A DNA stretch of 64,000 bases from Kribbella steppae (GCF_004342025.1 NZ_SLWN01000006.1:434001-498000), one strand, 5' to 3'. Counted from the first letter of the stretch, positions 10,020 to 18,745 are shown. A program made the numbers and translations. Notes: generated from the letters alone by a model not told the origin.

Positions 10020-10475
10020 CTACCAGGTCGCGCCGGCAGGCTCCCGCGTGGTGGTGTTGATCCGGTTGAACAGGTTGGTGAGGCCGATCATCAAGATGAT
10101 CGCGGCGAGCTGGTTCTCGTCGAAGTGCTCGGCCGCCTCCGCCCAGATCTCGTCCGTCACCGCGTCCGGCCGGTCGGCGATCCGGGTGGCGGCCTCGGTC
10201 AGCGCGAGTGCCGCCCGCTCCGCGTCGGTGAACAGGTCGCACTCGCGCCAGGCGACGACCTGGAACAGTCGCTCGTCGCTCTCACCGTTCTTCTGCGCCG
10301 CCTTCACTCCGCCGAACACACACGGCCCGCAGCCGTTGATCTGGCTGGCGCGCAAGTGCACGAGCTCGAGCGTTGCGGCCGGCACACCGCCTTGGTGGAC
10401 AGCCTTGTAGATGTTCTGCACGCCCTTGGTGGCGTCCGGCAACAGCATCGCGGGGTTCTTCATCCGAGCAGTCAT
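10020..10475 (-). CDS. Carboxymuconolactone decarboxylase/AhpD-family protein
   Basis: 151 residues. The AhpD-type redox motif CGPC is at residues 49-52 inside HLRASQINGCGPCVFG, with a downstream helical part (ALTEAATRIADRPDAVTD) typical of the peroxidase-related branch. Members reduce peroxides or lack a known substrate. The gene begins 33 bases after the stop of the sugar isomerase gene, on the same strand. It may be read with that operon, although its function looks unrelated. Confidence 0.87.
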   Translation of the reverse strand: MTARMKNPAMLLPDATKGVQNIYKAVHQGGVPAATLELVHLRASQINGCGPCVFGGVKAAQKNGESDERLFQVVAWRECDLFTDAERAALALTEAATRIADRPDAVTDEIWAEAAEHFDENQLAAIILMIGLTNLFNRINTTTREPAGATW

Positions 10476-10507
10476 GGGAGGTCTCCATCAGGTCTGTGTT
10501 GTTGTCT

Positions 10508-11293
10508 TCACTCCCCTGACGGAGCCTGGCCGGAAGATGTGACACGAGCGGTCAACAGATCTTTCTCGAGTCGTTCCTCCACCGGTACGGCGGGATCGGA
10601 GTACTGCCCGGTCAGGCAGATCGGCCCGGTCCACCCGAGTCGTTGCAGCGTGGCGAACACGGCCGACCAGTCGGACATCCCTTCGTCGCCTTGGACGAAG
10701 TACGTCTTCCAGCCGCTGTCGGTCTCGATGTACTTCGCGTTCTTGAGGTTGACGATGCCGAGCCGGTCGACGCCGAGCTCGAGCGTCACTGCGGGATCGT
10801 CACCGGCGAGTGCGTCGTGGGCCGCGTCCCACACCAGTTTGAAGTGGTCGGGCAGTCCGTCGAGCAGTTGCAGTACGCCGAGCGTCGACGGCACGAACCG
10901 CCCGTGATGCGGCTGGATCCCCACCTGTACGTCGTACTGCACAGCAAGGACGGCCGCCTCCTCGAGCAGTCCACGCGTACGCCGTACCGATGCCGCGTAG
11001 CCGTCCGGGCCGAGCTCGGCCATGATCCGGATCATCGGCACGCCGGCCTGCGCACAAGCAGCGAAGACACGCTCGGACAGGTCACTCGCGATGCTGATCG
11101 GTTCGATGCCTTCGGCCCGTAACTGCTCAGTGAACTTCGGCAGCTCGGCCTCGGCCGTAGCCGTAGTGACGTAGGCGGTGTCGCGGACCGGGATCTCGGC
11201 TCCGGTGAAGCCGAGCCCGGCGACCAGTCGGCCGAGCTCGTCACCGGGCAGGCCGGACCAAGGTTTGGTGAAGACGGACCAGAGATAGGTCAT
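10508..11293 (-). CDS. Sugar phosphate isomerase/epimerase (xylose isomerase-like TIM barrel)
   Basis: 261 residues with the features of the AP-endonuclease-2/xylose-isomerase-like barrel: IPVRDTAYV near 35, VGIQPHHGRF near 132, FKLVWDAAHDAL near 160, and VNLKNAKYI near 187. His, Asp and Glu residues on these strands would hold a divalent metal. It is the last gene of a six-gene operon with an importer, an enolase-superfamily enzyme and a hydroxyacid dehydrogenase, starting 3 bases after the permease stop. It probably isomerises an intermediate of the imported sugar or sugar acid (inference). Confidence 0.85.
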   Translation of the reverse strand: MTYLWSVFTKPWSGLPGDELGRLVAGLGFTGAEIPVRDTAYVTTATAEAELPKFTEQLRAEGIEPISIASDLSERVFAACAQAGVPMIRIMAELGPDGYAASVRRTRGLLEEAAVLAVQYDVQVGIQPHHGRFVPSTLGVLQLLDGLPDHFKLVWDAAHDALAGDDPAVTLELGVDRLGIVNLKNAKYIETDSGWKTYFVQGDEGMSDWSAVFATLQRLGWTGPICLTGQYSDPAVPVEERLEKDLLTARVTSSGQAPSGE

Positions 11294-11296
11294 GTG

Positions 11297-12148
11297 TCAG
11301 CGGCCTCCAAGACCGCTCATGGTGATGCCTCGGACGAACCAGCGTTGGGTGAGGAAGAAGATGATGATCAGCGGAACGGTGGTGACGGTGGCTGCCATCA
11401 GCAACAGGTTCCACTGGGTGCCGTTGGTGTCCTGGAACACCTGCAGCCCGACGGACGCCGTACGGGTCGCGTCGCTGTTGGAGATGATGAGTGGCCAGAG
11501 CAGGTTGTTCCACTGACCGATGAACTTGAACACCGCGAGCGTCGCGATCGCCGGCACCGCCAGCGGAACGATGATCCGGATGAATGCCTGCCAGCGGTTG
11601 GCGCCGTCGAGGCGGGCCGCTTCCTCGTAGTCGCGCGGGATGCCCAGGAAGAACTGACGGAGCAGGAACACCCCGATCGCCGTGAAGGCGTGCGGCAGGA
11701 TCATGCCGGGCCAGGTGTCGATGCCGTGCAGCTTCGCGACCAGCACGAACTGTGGGATCAGCGTCACCTGCGACGGGATCATCAAGGTGGCGAGGTAGAG
11801 GCCGAACAGCCAGCTCCGGCCGGGGAAGTCCAGCCGGGCGAACGCGTACGCCGCGAGCGCAGCCGTGACCGTCTCCAGCAGGGTCGTGCCGCCCGCGAAG
11901 TACACGGTGTTGAGCAGGTACTTCCCGAGCGGCACCAGGTCGAACGCGCGGGTGAGGTTCTCCGGGTGCCAGCTGCTCGGCCAGAACGACGGCTTCGCCG
12001 CCATCGACTCGGCGTCGGACTGGAACGCGACCAGCACCATCATGACGACCGGGATCAGGGTGACCGCGGTGACCAGGAAGCACGCGAAGACGATGAGCTT
12101 GCGGACGGCAACCTTGTTGGCGACCAGGGGGAGCGCTTCAGTTGTCAT
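11297..12148 (-). CDS. CUT1 carbohydrate ABC transporter permease (MalG-like)
   Basis: 283 residues. The first membrane helix is LIVFACFLVTAVTLIPVVMM, and the EAA loop reads YEEAARLDGANRWQAFIRII. The C-terminus ends RWFVRGITMSGLGG, usual for MalG-type partners. Its start overlaps the end of the upstream permease by 11 bases, so the two are translationally coupled. The dedicated binding protein is encoded at 13088-14398. Confidence 0.92.
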   Translation of the reverse strand: MTTEALPLVANKVAVRKLIVFACFLVTAVTLIPVVMMVLVAFQSDAESMAAKPSFWPSSWHPENLTRAFDLVPLGKYLLNTVYFAGGTTLLETVTAALAAYAFARLDFPGRSWLFGLYLATLMIPSQVTLIPQFVLVAKLHGIDTWPGMILPHAFTAIGVFLLRQFFLGIPRDYEEAARLDGANRWQAFIRIIVPLAVPAIATLAVFKFIGQWNNLLWPLIISNSDATRTASVGLQVFQDTNGTQWNLLLMAATVTTVPLIIIFFLTQRWFVRGITMSGLGGR

Positions 12149-13082
12149 AGTGCACCAGCCTCCGCTGCATCAGGAACTGGGCCGCGGTGATCACCACGAT
12201 GAAAGCGAACAGCACCAGCGACTGCGCCGCCGCATAGCCCTGGTCGTAGTTCTCGAACCCGGTCCGGTAGATGTACATGACGAGCGTCGTGGTGCGCGTA
12301 CCCGGCCCGCCGTTGGTCATGATGAGCGCCTGGTCGAACACCTGGAACGACCCGATGATCGAGGTCACGATGACGAAGAAGAGCGCCGGCGACAGCATCG
12401 GCATCGTCACGTTGCGGAAGCTCTGCCACGCCGAACTGCCGTCCACCCGGGCGGCTTCGTACAGCTGCTGCGGAATCGCCTGCAACCCGGCCAGGAACAC
12501 CACCATGCCGAACCCGAAGCTCTTCCACACGCTCATCACGACCAGCGCCGGCATCGCCCAGTTGTCCGAGATCAGCCAGGCCGGACCGGTGATCCCGAAC
12601 ACCCCGAGCACGGCGTTCACCAGGCCGTCGTGCGGGATGTAGAGCCAGATCCAGACGAACGCGACCGCCACCGTGATCGTTGCGTACGGCAACAGCAGGA
12701 GCGAACGGAAGACCGCGATCCGGTGCAGCCCCTGGTTCAGCAGCAGCGCCAGCAGGAGGCTGACCAGGATCGTCAGCGGCACGCTCAGGAAGGTGAAGTA
12801 CGCCGTGTTGCCCAGCGCCGACCAGAACGTCGGGTCAGGGCCCAGGCGGGCGAAGTTGCTCAGCCCGGCCCAGGTCGGTGAGCTGAACAGGTTCCAGTCG
12901 AGCAGCGAGATCACACCGGCCGCCACGACCGGTCCGGCGGTGAAGGCGAGGAAGCCGATCAGGCTGGGCAGGATGAACAGCCAGGCGGTCATCGACTCAC
13001 GATTGCGCCAGCGCGGCGTCGGTTTCGAGGCGGGACGTGGCGGTGCCGTGGCGGTCGGCGCGGGAACTGTATCGACTGCCAT
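12138..13082 (-). CDS. CUT1 carbohydrate ABC transporter permease (MalF-like)
   Basis: 314 residues from the ATG at 13082; open sequence further upstream overlaps the binding-protein gene and is rejected. The N-terminal tail is rich in Pro, Thr and Ala. Six membrane helices follow, with MTAWLFILPSLIGFLAFTAG first and the EAA loop YEAARVDGSSAWQSFRNV. It starts 5 bases after the binding protein stop. No ATPase gene lies nearby, so a shared MsiK-type ATPase is likely. Confidence 0.92.
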   Translation of the reverse strand: MAVDTVPAPTATAPPRPASKPTPRWRNRESMTAWLFILPSLIGFLAFTAGPVVAAGVISLLDWNLFSSPTWAGLSNFARLGPDPTFWSALGNTAYFTFLSVPLTILVSLLLALLLNQGLHRIAVFRSLLLLPYATITVAVAFVWIWLYIPHDGLVNAVLGVFGITGPAWLISDNWAMPALVVMSVWKSFGFGMVVFLAGLQAIPQQLYEAARVDGSSAWQSFRNVTMPMLSPALFFVIVTSIIGSFQVFDQALIMTNGGPGTRTTTLVMYIYRTGFENYDQGYAAAQSLVLFAFIVVITAAQFLMQRRLVHYDN

Positions 13083-13087
13083 CGAGA

Positions 13088-14398
13088 TCACCCCTTCCTG
13101 GCGGTGGCTTGGCGGATGTTGTCCTGGTGCTGCCGCATCAGTACGTCGAGACGCGGGGTCAGCCCGGCGATCGCGTCGGCGACGGTGACCTGGCCGAGAA
13201 ACGTCCTGGGCAGGTCCTGGCCGAGCAGTTGCTTGACCTGGTTCCAGTTCGTGGTGACGTCGAACGCGTGACCGCCGGCGATCTTGCCGGCCAGGATCTG
13301 CTGGACGATCCCGAGGTTGTCCGGCGGCGGCTGGAACGCGCTGCCCGCACTGAGCCGGGCCGGGTTGTTGCGGCCGGCCTTGGCGTAGATGTCGAGCGCA
13401 CCGGTGCTGGTCAGCGTCTTCAGCAGCTTCCAGGCCAGGTCGAGATCGGCACCTTCGCGCACCCCCGATGGAATCGCGAAGCTGGAGCCCGACACCCGCG
13501 GTGTGCTCCCGACCGCGCCGGCCGGGAACGGGATGACGTCCCAGTCGAACTTGGCCTTGCGGATGTTCACCACCTGCCAGGGTCCGTTCTGCATGAAGGC
13601 GACGTTGCCCTGCATGAAGTTCGACGATGAGCTCTCGCTGACGAGGTTCTTGATCGGTGGCGTCACCTTGTCCTTGACGAACAGGTCGATGACGAACTGC
13701 AGTGCCTCCATCGCCTCCGGGTCGCCGAGGGTGCTGCGGGTCGCCTGGTCGTTCATCACGTTGCCGCCGGCACAGTAGATCCACGACACCAGGTCGTCGA
13801 TGGCCGGCGCGCAGGTGAAGCCGTACTGGTCCGGCGGTTTGGTCAGCTCGATCGCGAGATCGCGGAACGTTGCCCACGACATCGGTTCGGTCCGGGACGG
13901 CAGGTCGATCCCCGCCTTCTGCAGCAGGGTCTTGTTGTAGTACATCACCGTCGGCGCGACGTCGAAGCCGATCGCGTACGTCTTCTGGTTGAAGCTCGAG
14001 ATCCGGCGGCTCGGCTGGTAGAAGTCGTCCAGATCGAAGTCGGGATCAGCCTCGATCAGGTCGTCCAACGGCCGATGCGCACCACGAGCGGCGTACGTCG
14101 GGATCAGCGTGCCGTTGATCGCCGTCACCAGGCCGGCGGTACCACTGACAAGCTGCAGGTCGAGTTTGGTCGGATACCCGTTGGACGGTGTCAGGGTCGG
14201 GACGGACTTCACCTTCAGCTGTTGTTCGACGTACTTGCTGAAGTCCTCCCAGACCTTCTTCTCCGCGGCACTGCTCGACCACATCGCCCAGGTGGCGGCG
14301 CCGGCCGGTGGTCCGGACGAGCAGCCGGCGACAGCCGCGCCCAGTCCGGCCAGGCCGGTGAGTTCGAGGAAGCTGCGGCGGGACAGCCTCTGATGCAT
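13088..14398 (-). CDS. Extracellular sugar-binding lipoprotein of the second importer
   Basis: 436 residues. The N-terminus SRRSFLELTG with a following hydrophobic stretch and lipobox AVAGC near residue 26 marks a Tat-exported lipoprotein. The rest fits solute-binding family 1: KTYAIGFDVAPTVMYYNKTL near 140 and NVAFMQNGPWQVVNI near 265. The gene follows the enolase-superfamily gene by 8 bases and precedes two permeases. With acid-processing enzymes in the same operon, the ligand may be a sugar acid or glycoside (inference). Confidence 0.9.
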   Translation of the reverse strand: MHQRLSRRSFLELTGLAGLGAAVAGCSSGPPAGAATWAMWSSSAAEKKVWEDFSKYVEQQLKVKSVPTLTPSNGYPTKLDLQLVSGTAGLVTAINGTLIPTYAARGAHRPLDDLIEADPDFDLDDFYQPSRRISSFNQKTYAIGFDVAPTVMYYNKTLLQKAGIDLPSRTEPMSWATFRDLAIELTKPPDQYGFTCAPAIDDLVSWIYCAGGNVMNDQATRSTLGDPEAMEALQFVIDLFVKDKVTPPIKNLVSESSSSNFMQGNVAFMQNGPWQVVNIRKAKFDWDVIPFPAGAVGSTPRVSGSSFAIPSGVREGADLDLAWKLLKTLTSTGALDIYAKAGRNNPARLSAGSAFQPPPDNLGIVQQILAGKIAGGHAFDVTTNWNQVKQLLGQDLPRTFLGQVTVADAIAGLTPRLDVLMRQHQDNIRQATARKG

Positions 14399-14406
14399 GG
14401 CACTCC

Positions 14407-15549
14407 TCAGCTGTAGTCAAGGGCGATCGACTCGGCGCGAATCCGCTCCTCGTCGACCTGGACGCCCAACCCGGGGGCGGTGGGGACCGTCGCGACGGCC
14501 TTGGTGATGGTCAGCCCCTCGACGTACAGGTCGGAGAGCAACTCCGGCCCGTTCAGCTCGGCGGGCAGGGCGAGGTCGAGCTGGCTGAACACGTGCAGCG
14601 CGGCCGCGAAGGCGACACCGCAGTCGGTGAGGCCGCTGGCCAGGATCTCGAGACCGCCGGCCTGAGCGGTCTGGGCGGTTTTCAGGGCGTTGCGCAGGCC
14701 GCCGGACTTGCACACTTTGACGACGACCAGGTCGGCGGCATCCAGCCGGATCACGCGGGCCAGATCCTGGGCGGAGAAGCTGCCCTCGTCGATCGCGATC
14801 GGCAGGTCGATCAGTCCGCGCAACCGCTGCATCGCGAGGGTGTCGGTGCTCGGCACCGGCTGCTCGACACAGTGGATCGTGCGGATTCCCGCCGTCCGGT
14901 CTCTGAGTTGTTTCAGCAGGCTCGGCCGGTAGGACTGGTTCGCGTCCAGCCACAGCGGTTTGTCGCCGGCCACCTCGGCCACGGTCTCGATCGCCGCGGT
15001 GTCCGCGTCCAGATCGCCACCGATCTTGACCTTGTACGCCGAATAGTCCGACGACTGCAGCGCATGTTCGCGAACCGACTCCGGATCGCCGACCCCGATC
15101 GCGGAGCAGAGCGGGATCTCGTCGTACACCTTGCCGCCGAGCAACGCGTGCACCGGTACGCCGGCCAGCTTGCCGGCCGCATCGTGCATCGCGACGTCCA
15201 CGGCGGCGCGGGCGAACGGGAAACCGTTCGAGACCGCGGGGCTGAGGCGCTTAGCTGCGCGCTGGTGGAAGAGCTCGACGTCGAACGGGGTGAGTTCGAG
15301 CAGGATGGGCGCGAGGTGCCGTTTGATCACCACGGCCATCGTTTCGGCGGTCTCGTAGCTCCAGGTCGGCAGCGCCCGCTGCTCCCCCCAGCCCACCACA
15401 CCGTCCTCGGTGGTCAGCTTCACGAAGATGACGGCGGTGGCCTGGTCCGGTCGTTCACCGGGCGAGCCGACCGCGCCGCTGCCGAGGACGAACCGGCGCG
15501 CGAACGGGACCGCGACCGGGAACACCTCGACCTGACTGATCCGCGACAT
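14407..15549 (-). CDS. Mandelate racemase/muconate-lactonizing enzyme family (enolase superfamily)
   Basis: 380 residues with a capping domain and a (beta/alpha)7-beta barrel. Visible active-site elements are the KxK motif Lys173/Lys175 (YKVKIGG), metal ligands Asp202 (WLDANQSY), Glu229 (CVEQPVP) and Asp254 (AIDEGSF), and a C-terminal Lys278 (VVVKVCKSGG). A lysine on each side of the barrel is the muconate-lactonizing/dipeptide-epimerase subgroup pattern, so the reaction is proton abstraction next to a carboxylate. Operon context points to a carboxylated sugar, but cycloisomerase or epimerase activity cannot be decided. Confidence 0.88.
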   Translation of the reverse strand: MSRISQVEVFPVAVPFARRFVLGSGAVGSPGERPDQATAVIFVKLTTEDGVVGWGEQRALPTWSYETAETMAVVIKRHLAPILLELTPFDVELFHQRAAKRLSPAVSNGFPFARAAVDVAMHDAAGKLAGVPVHALLGGKVYDEIPLCSAIGVGDPESVREHALQSSDYSAYKVKIGGDLDADTAAIETVAEVAGDKPLWLDANQSYRPSLLKQLRDRTAGIRTIHCVEQPVPSTDTLAMQRLRGLIDLPIAIDEGSFSAQDLARVIRLDAADLVVVKVCKSGGLRNALKTAQTAQAGGLEILASGLTDCGVAFAAALHVFSQLDLALPAELNGPELLSDLYVEGLTITKAVATVPTAPGLGVQVDEERIRAESIALDYS

Positions 15550-15571
15550 GAGTTTCGTCCTCCCAGGCCGC

Positions 15572-16597
15572 TCAGGCTGCGATCGACCAGGCGGCCGGAT
15601 CGACGAAGCTCGGTCCGCGGGTACCGTCCTCGAGCCACTTCAGTACGTCGGTCAGCACGTAACCGGCGAGCGCGAGGTGACCTTCGGCGGTGTCACCGGC
15701 GATGTGCGGGCTGAGCAGGAGGTTCGGCGCTTCCAGGACGGCGGCGTCGAATGTCGGCGGCTCGGGGTCGTAGACGTCGAGAGCGGCGTACAGGCGTCCG
15801 TCGAGGACGTGCTCGAGCAAGGCCTGCTGGTCGATCGCCGGGCCGCGGGACGAGTTGACCACGATCGCGTCGTCGGGCAGCTGCTCGATCAGCTTGCGGG
15901 TGATCATGCCCTTGGTCTCGGGGACGTTCGGGACGTGGATGCTGACGAAGGTGCTCTGCAGCACGTCTTCGAGGGTGGTGGTGCGGACGCCGAGTTGGTC
16001 CGCGCGCTCGGCGGTGAGGTACGGGTCGTAGACGACGAGGTCGCAGCCGAAGGGCTTGAGCAGGGTGATCAGCGCGCGGGCGGTCGAGCTGGCGCCGATG
16101 ATGCCGACCTTGGCGCCGGCCAGTTCGTGACCGCGGAAGGTGGTCTGCTTCCAGCCACTCTGCCGGATCGCCTGGTCGAAGCGGGGGAGACGACGGGCCA
16201 GGGTGAGCATGGCGGCCAGGCAGTACTCGCCGACCGACCAGGCGATCCGTGGTCCGGCGGAGAAGACGGCGACGCCTTGCTCGAGGACGACCGGGTCGAT
16301 GAGGTTCTTGACCGATCCGGCCGCGTGCGCGACCACGTTGGGACCCTTGCCGTCGGACCACAGTGACTTCGGGAGGTGCGGCGTACCCCAGCTGGTCAGC
16401 AGGACATCGGCGCCGGCGACCAGTCCGGGAAGCGCTGCCGGGTCGAGCGCCGGCGGTTTGCCGGGCGACCCCGGGCCGGCGGCGTGCTCGGCCCCAGCCC
16501 AGACCACCTCGAAGCGGTCCTCGAGCAGTCGGCGGGTCTGCAGGTCGACCACGTCGTCGGCGCGTTCGGGGGTGAACAGGGCAGCGAGTCTGGGCAC
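15572..16597 (-). CDS. D-isomer-specific 2-hydroxyacid dehydrogenase family protein
   Basis: 341 residues from a GTG at 16597 behind AAGGAG; longer in-frame open sequence runs through the divergent LysR gene and is a shadow. The catalytic triad Arg251 (NSSRGP), Glu279 (YDPEP) and His298 (SPHIAG) is intact. The dinucleotide loop is odd: GIIGASSTA near residues 165-173, where the usual GxGxxG has Ser and Ala in place of the later glycines. This variant occurs in a sub-branch of the family. It heads the six-gene operon and is divergent from a LysR gene, its probable regulator. Confidence 0.88.
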   Translation of the reverse strand: MPRLAALFTPERADDVVDLQTRRLLEDRFEVVWAGAEHAAGPGSPGKPPALDPAALPGLVAGADVLLTSWGTPHLPKSLWSDGKGPNVVAHAAGSVKNLIDPVVLEQGVAVFSAGPRIAWSVGEYCLAAMLTLARRLPRFDQAIRQSGWKQTTFRGHELAGAKVGIIGASSTARALITLLKPFGCDLVVYDPYLTAERADQLGVRTTTLEDVLQSTFVSIHVPNVPETKGMITRKLIEQLPDDAIVVNSSRGPAIDQQALLEHVLDGRLYAALDVYDPEPPTFDAAVLEAPNLLLSPHIAGDTAEGHLALAGYVLTDVLKWLEDGTRGPSFVDPAAWSIAA

Positions 16598-16670
16598 CTT
16601 GTGGGCTCCTTCGGTAGGGCGTTGCCTCGAAGGTAGGCGCTTTCCGTTATGCAGGTCCAAGCCCGATTTC

Positions 16671-16695
16671 GTATTGACCGATACCGCAGGGGTAT
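16671..16695. promoter_or_regulatory. LysR-type box between the hydroxyacid dehydrogenase operon and lysR
   Basis: ATACC-N5-GGTAT (16681-16695) is a perfect inverted repeat containing a T-N11-A core (T16682, A16694), the classical LysR recognition pattern. An overlapping half, GTAT (16671-16674), pairs with ATAC (16681-16684) and gives a second imperfect dyad. The site lies 17 bases before the LysR start and about 75 bases before the operon start, as expected for autoregulation and activation of the divergent operon. Confidence 0.7.
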
Positions 16696-16711
16696 GGGTA
16701 CGGTGCCGCCT

Positions 16712-17602
16712 ATGGACCTCTCGCTCCAGCAACTCCGTGGTTTCGTCGCCGTCGCCGAGGAGTTGCACTACGGCAAGGCGGCGCAGCGGCTGAACATCAC
16801 CCAGCCGCCGCTGACTCGCCAGATCCAAGGACTGGAGCGGACGCTGGGGGTGCGGCTGTTCGACCGGACCGGCAGGGGAGTACGGCTGACCGCCGCCGGC
16901 GACGTCTTCCTCGAGCACGCCCGGCGGGTGCTCGCCCTGCTCGAGGTGGCTCCGGAGGCGACGCGGCGCGCGGCGGACGGGCAGACCGGGACGCTGCGGA
17001 TCGCGTTCACCGCGATCGGGGCGTACGCCGTCCTGGCCGACTTCCTCACCATGGTCGGGAAGCGGACGCCGGCGGTCACGTCGGAACTGACCGAACTGGT
17101 CAGCCCGGATCAGTTCGAGGCGCTGGCGAACATGGAGATCGACATCGGGTTGGTGCGGCCGCCGATCCCGGCCGGGTTCGAGTCCGTGCTGGTGCATTCC
17201 GAGGACCTGGTGCTCGCCGTACCGGCGGATCATCCGCTGGCGGTCGGGGAAGGGCCGGTCGCGTTGGTGGACGTCACCGACGACTACATCGGGTACAGCC
17301 CGGAAGGGTCGCAGTACCTGCATGACATCTGCGCGGCGATGATCGGGATGGATCGCTACGCGGTGAGCCAGTTGGCCTCGCAGGTGCCGACGATGCTCGC
17401 CTTGGTGCGAGCCGGCCTCGGCTGCGCCTTGATCCCGCGGTCGATCATGGCGATGGGCGTGGAAGGTGTCCGCTACCGCGAACTGGACGCAGCCGACGCC
17501 CATTCGGTCACGCTCCACGCCTGCTGGAGCCCCGACAGCCCCAACCCTGCCCTGCAACGCCTGGTGGAGTCGCTCCGGGAGAACCCACATCTCGACACGT
17601 GA
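16712..17602 (+). CDS. LysR-family transcriptional regulator
   Basis: 296 residues from ATG at 16712 (MDLSLQQLRGFV); upstream in-frame starts would place coding sequence over the LysR box. The N-terminal winged helix-turn-helix is standard (HYGKAAQRLNITQPPLTRQI, then LGVRLFDRTGRGVRLT). The effector domain contains IDIGLVRPPI and GLGCALIPRSI. It is divergent from the hydroxyacid dehydrogenase operon and probably activates it in response to a pathway compound. Confidence 0.9.
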   Translation: MDLSLQQLRGFVAVAEELHYGKAAQRLNITQPPLTRQIQGLERTLGVRLFDRTGRGVRLTAAGDVFLEHARRVLALLEVAPEATRRAADGQTGTLRIAFTAIGAYAVLADFLTMVGKRTPAVTSELTELVSPDQFEALANMEIDIGLVRPPIPAGFESVLVHSEDLVLAVPADHPLAVGEGPVALVDVTDDYIGYSPEGSQYLHDICAAMIGMDRYAVSQLASQVPTMLALVRAGLGCALIPRSIMAMGVEGVRYRELDAADAHSVTLHACWSPDSPNPALQRLVESLRENPHLDT

Positions 17603-17603
17603 G

Positions 17604-17634
17604 TTGACCTAGAGCGCGCTCTAGTTCGTAGGCT
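17604..17634 (+). promoter_or_regulatory. Promoter with a 16-base palindrome ahead of the SDR gene
   Basis: The perfect palindrome CTAGAGCGCGCTCTAG lies at 17609-17624. It overlaps a candidate promoter: TTGACC (17604-17609), 19-base spacer, TAGGCT (17629-17634). The ATG at 17642 is 8 bases after the -10, so the transcript is probably leaderless or nearly so. The palindrome has the look of a TetR-family operator; no TetR gene is in the window. Confidence 0.6.
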
Positions 17635-17641
17635 CCGAGGC

Positions 17642-18592
17642 ATGACTGGACAGCACAAGATCGGGTCGGCGTTCGGGCACGACAGTACGGCGGATGACGT
17701 GCTGCGGGGGCTCGACCTGAGCGGGAAGCTCGCGGTCGTCACCGGTGGGTACTCCGGACTCGGGCTGGAGACCACGCGGGCATTGGCGAAGGCCGGTGCG
17801 CAGGTCGTCGTCCCGGCGCGGCGCCCGCAGGTGGCCGAGGAGGCGTTGGCGGGGATCGACGGGGTGTCCGTCGACGCGCTGGATCTCGGGGATCTGGACA
17901 GTGTGCGAGCGTTCGCCGATCGGTTCCTCGCCTCGGGGCGGTCAATCGACATCCTGATCGACAACGCGGCGATCATGGCCTGCCCGGAGACGCGGGTCGG
18001 GCCGGGGTGGGAGGCACAGTTCGCGACGAATCACCTGGGGCATTTCGCGCTGGTGAACCGGCTGTGGCCGGCTCTGGTCGCCGATGGTGGCGCGCGGGTG
18101 GTGTCGGTGTCGTCGACCGGGCACCGGCGCTCGGACATCCGCTGGGACGACCTCGAGTTCAGGCTGGGGTACGACAAATGGGAGGCGTACGGGCAGGCGA
18201 AGACGGCCAACGTTCTGTTCGCCGTGCAGCTTGATGCCTTGGGCAAGGATTCGGGTGTGCGTGCGTTCGCACTGCACCCGGGTGGCATCCTGACACCGCT
18301 GCAGCGCCACCTGGCCCGCGATGAGATGGTCGGTTACGGATGGATCGACGAGGACGGCAACCCGTTGAACCCGGGGTTCAAGACCCCGGAGCAGGGCGCC
18401 GCCACTCAGGTGTGGGCCGCGACCTCGCCGCAACTGGACGGGCTCGGCGGGGTGTTCTGCGAGGACTGCGAGATCGCGGAGGTCTCCACCGACGACAACC
18501 CGGGCGTCCGGCCGTACGCGATCGACCCCGCGTCCGCGGACCGGCTGTGGACGGTGTCGGCCGAGCTCACCGGTGTGAACGCTTTCGGATAA
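17642..18592 (+). CDS. SDR-family oxidoreductase (retinol-dehydrogenase-like)
   Basis: 316 residues. Cofactor loop TGGYSGLG at 35-42, NNA-type motif as DNAA at 108-111, Ser158 in SVSSTGH, and Tyr183-xxx-Lys187 (YGQAKTAN). The extended C-terminal part (HPGGILTPLQRHL) is typical of the light-dependent protochlorophyllide reductase/retinol dehydrogenase-like SDR branch, common in actinobacteria with unknown substrates. Control is probably through the 16-base palindrome upstream. Its stop codon lies in the candidate promoter of the following methyltransferase gene. Confidence 0.88.
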   Translation: MTGQHKIGSAFGHDSTADDVLRGLDLSGKLAVVTGGYSGLGLETTRALAKAGAQVVVPARRPQVAEEALAGIDGVSVDALDLGDLDSVRAFADRFLASGRSIDILIDNAAIMACPETRVGPGWEAQFATNHLGHFALVNRLWPALVADGGARVVSVSSTGHRRSDIRWDDLEFRLGYDKWEAYGQAKTANVLFAVQLDALGKDSGVRAFALHPGGILTPLQRHLARDEMVGYGWIDEDGNPLNPGFKTPEQGAATQVWAATSPQLDGLGGVFCEDCEIAEVSTDDNPGVRPYAIDPASADRLWTVSAELTGVNAFG

Positions 18593-18725
18593 TTGGTCAC
18601 CCGGGGTGAACGCTTGGGGGTAAGGTTGGCTCAACAACGGACTGAGGAGGTGGGACCGATCACCGATAGGGCAGGTTGGTTGCTCCCGCCTCGAGTAGTC
18701 GGCGTCGTCCGCTGACCGCGGGAGC
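18588..18725 (+). promoter_or_regulatory. Leader of the PrmC-like gene with a stem-loop
   Basis: An AT-rich block GATAATTGG begins at 18588, and a possible -10 TAAGGT lies at 18621-18626. Downstream, GCTCCCGC (18682-18689) and GCGGGAGC (18718-18725) form a perfect 8-base stem with a 28-base loop, ending 20 bases before the gene. The untranslated leader of more than 100 bases is long for this genome. GAGGAGG at 18644-18650 is a strong ribosome-binding sequence, but no start codon at suitable spacing follows it. A regulatory leader is possible. Confidence 0.4.
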
Positions 18726-18745
18726 CTCGTAGTCGAAGGGTTTCC

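Noticed and set aside
15572..17590. A 672-codon open frame on the minus strand across the hydroxyacid dehydrogenase and lysR
   Set aside because: The part beyond 16597 is Arg/Pro/His-rich sequence antisense to lysR and unlike any dehydrogenase. A GTG with AAGGAG at 16597 gives the normal family length.
18650..18715. A possible leader ORF (GTG at 18650) before the PrmC-like gene
   Set aside because: The GTG overlaps the last base of the GAGGAGG site, so spacing is wrong for initiation; kept only as a possible structured leader.
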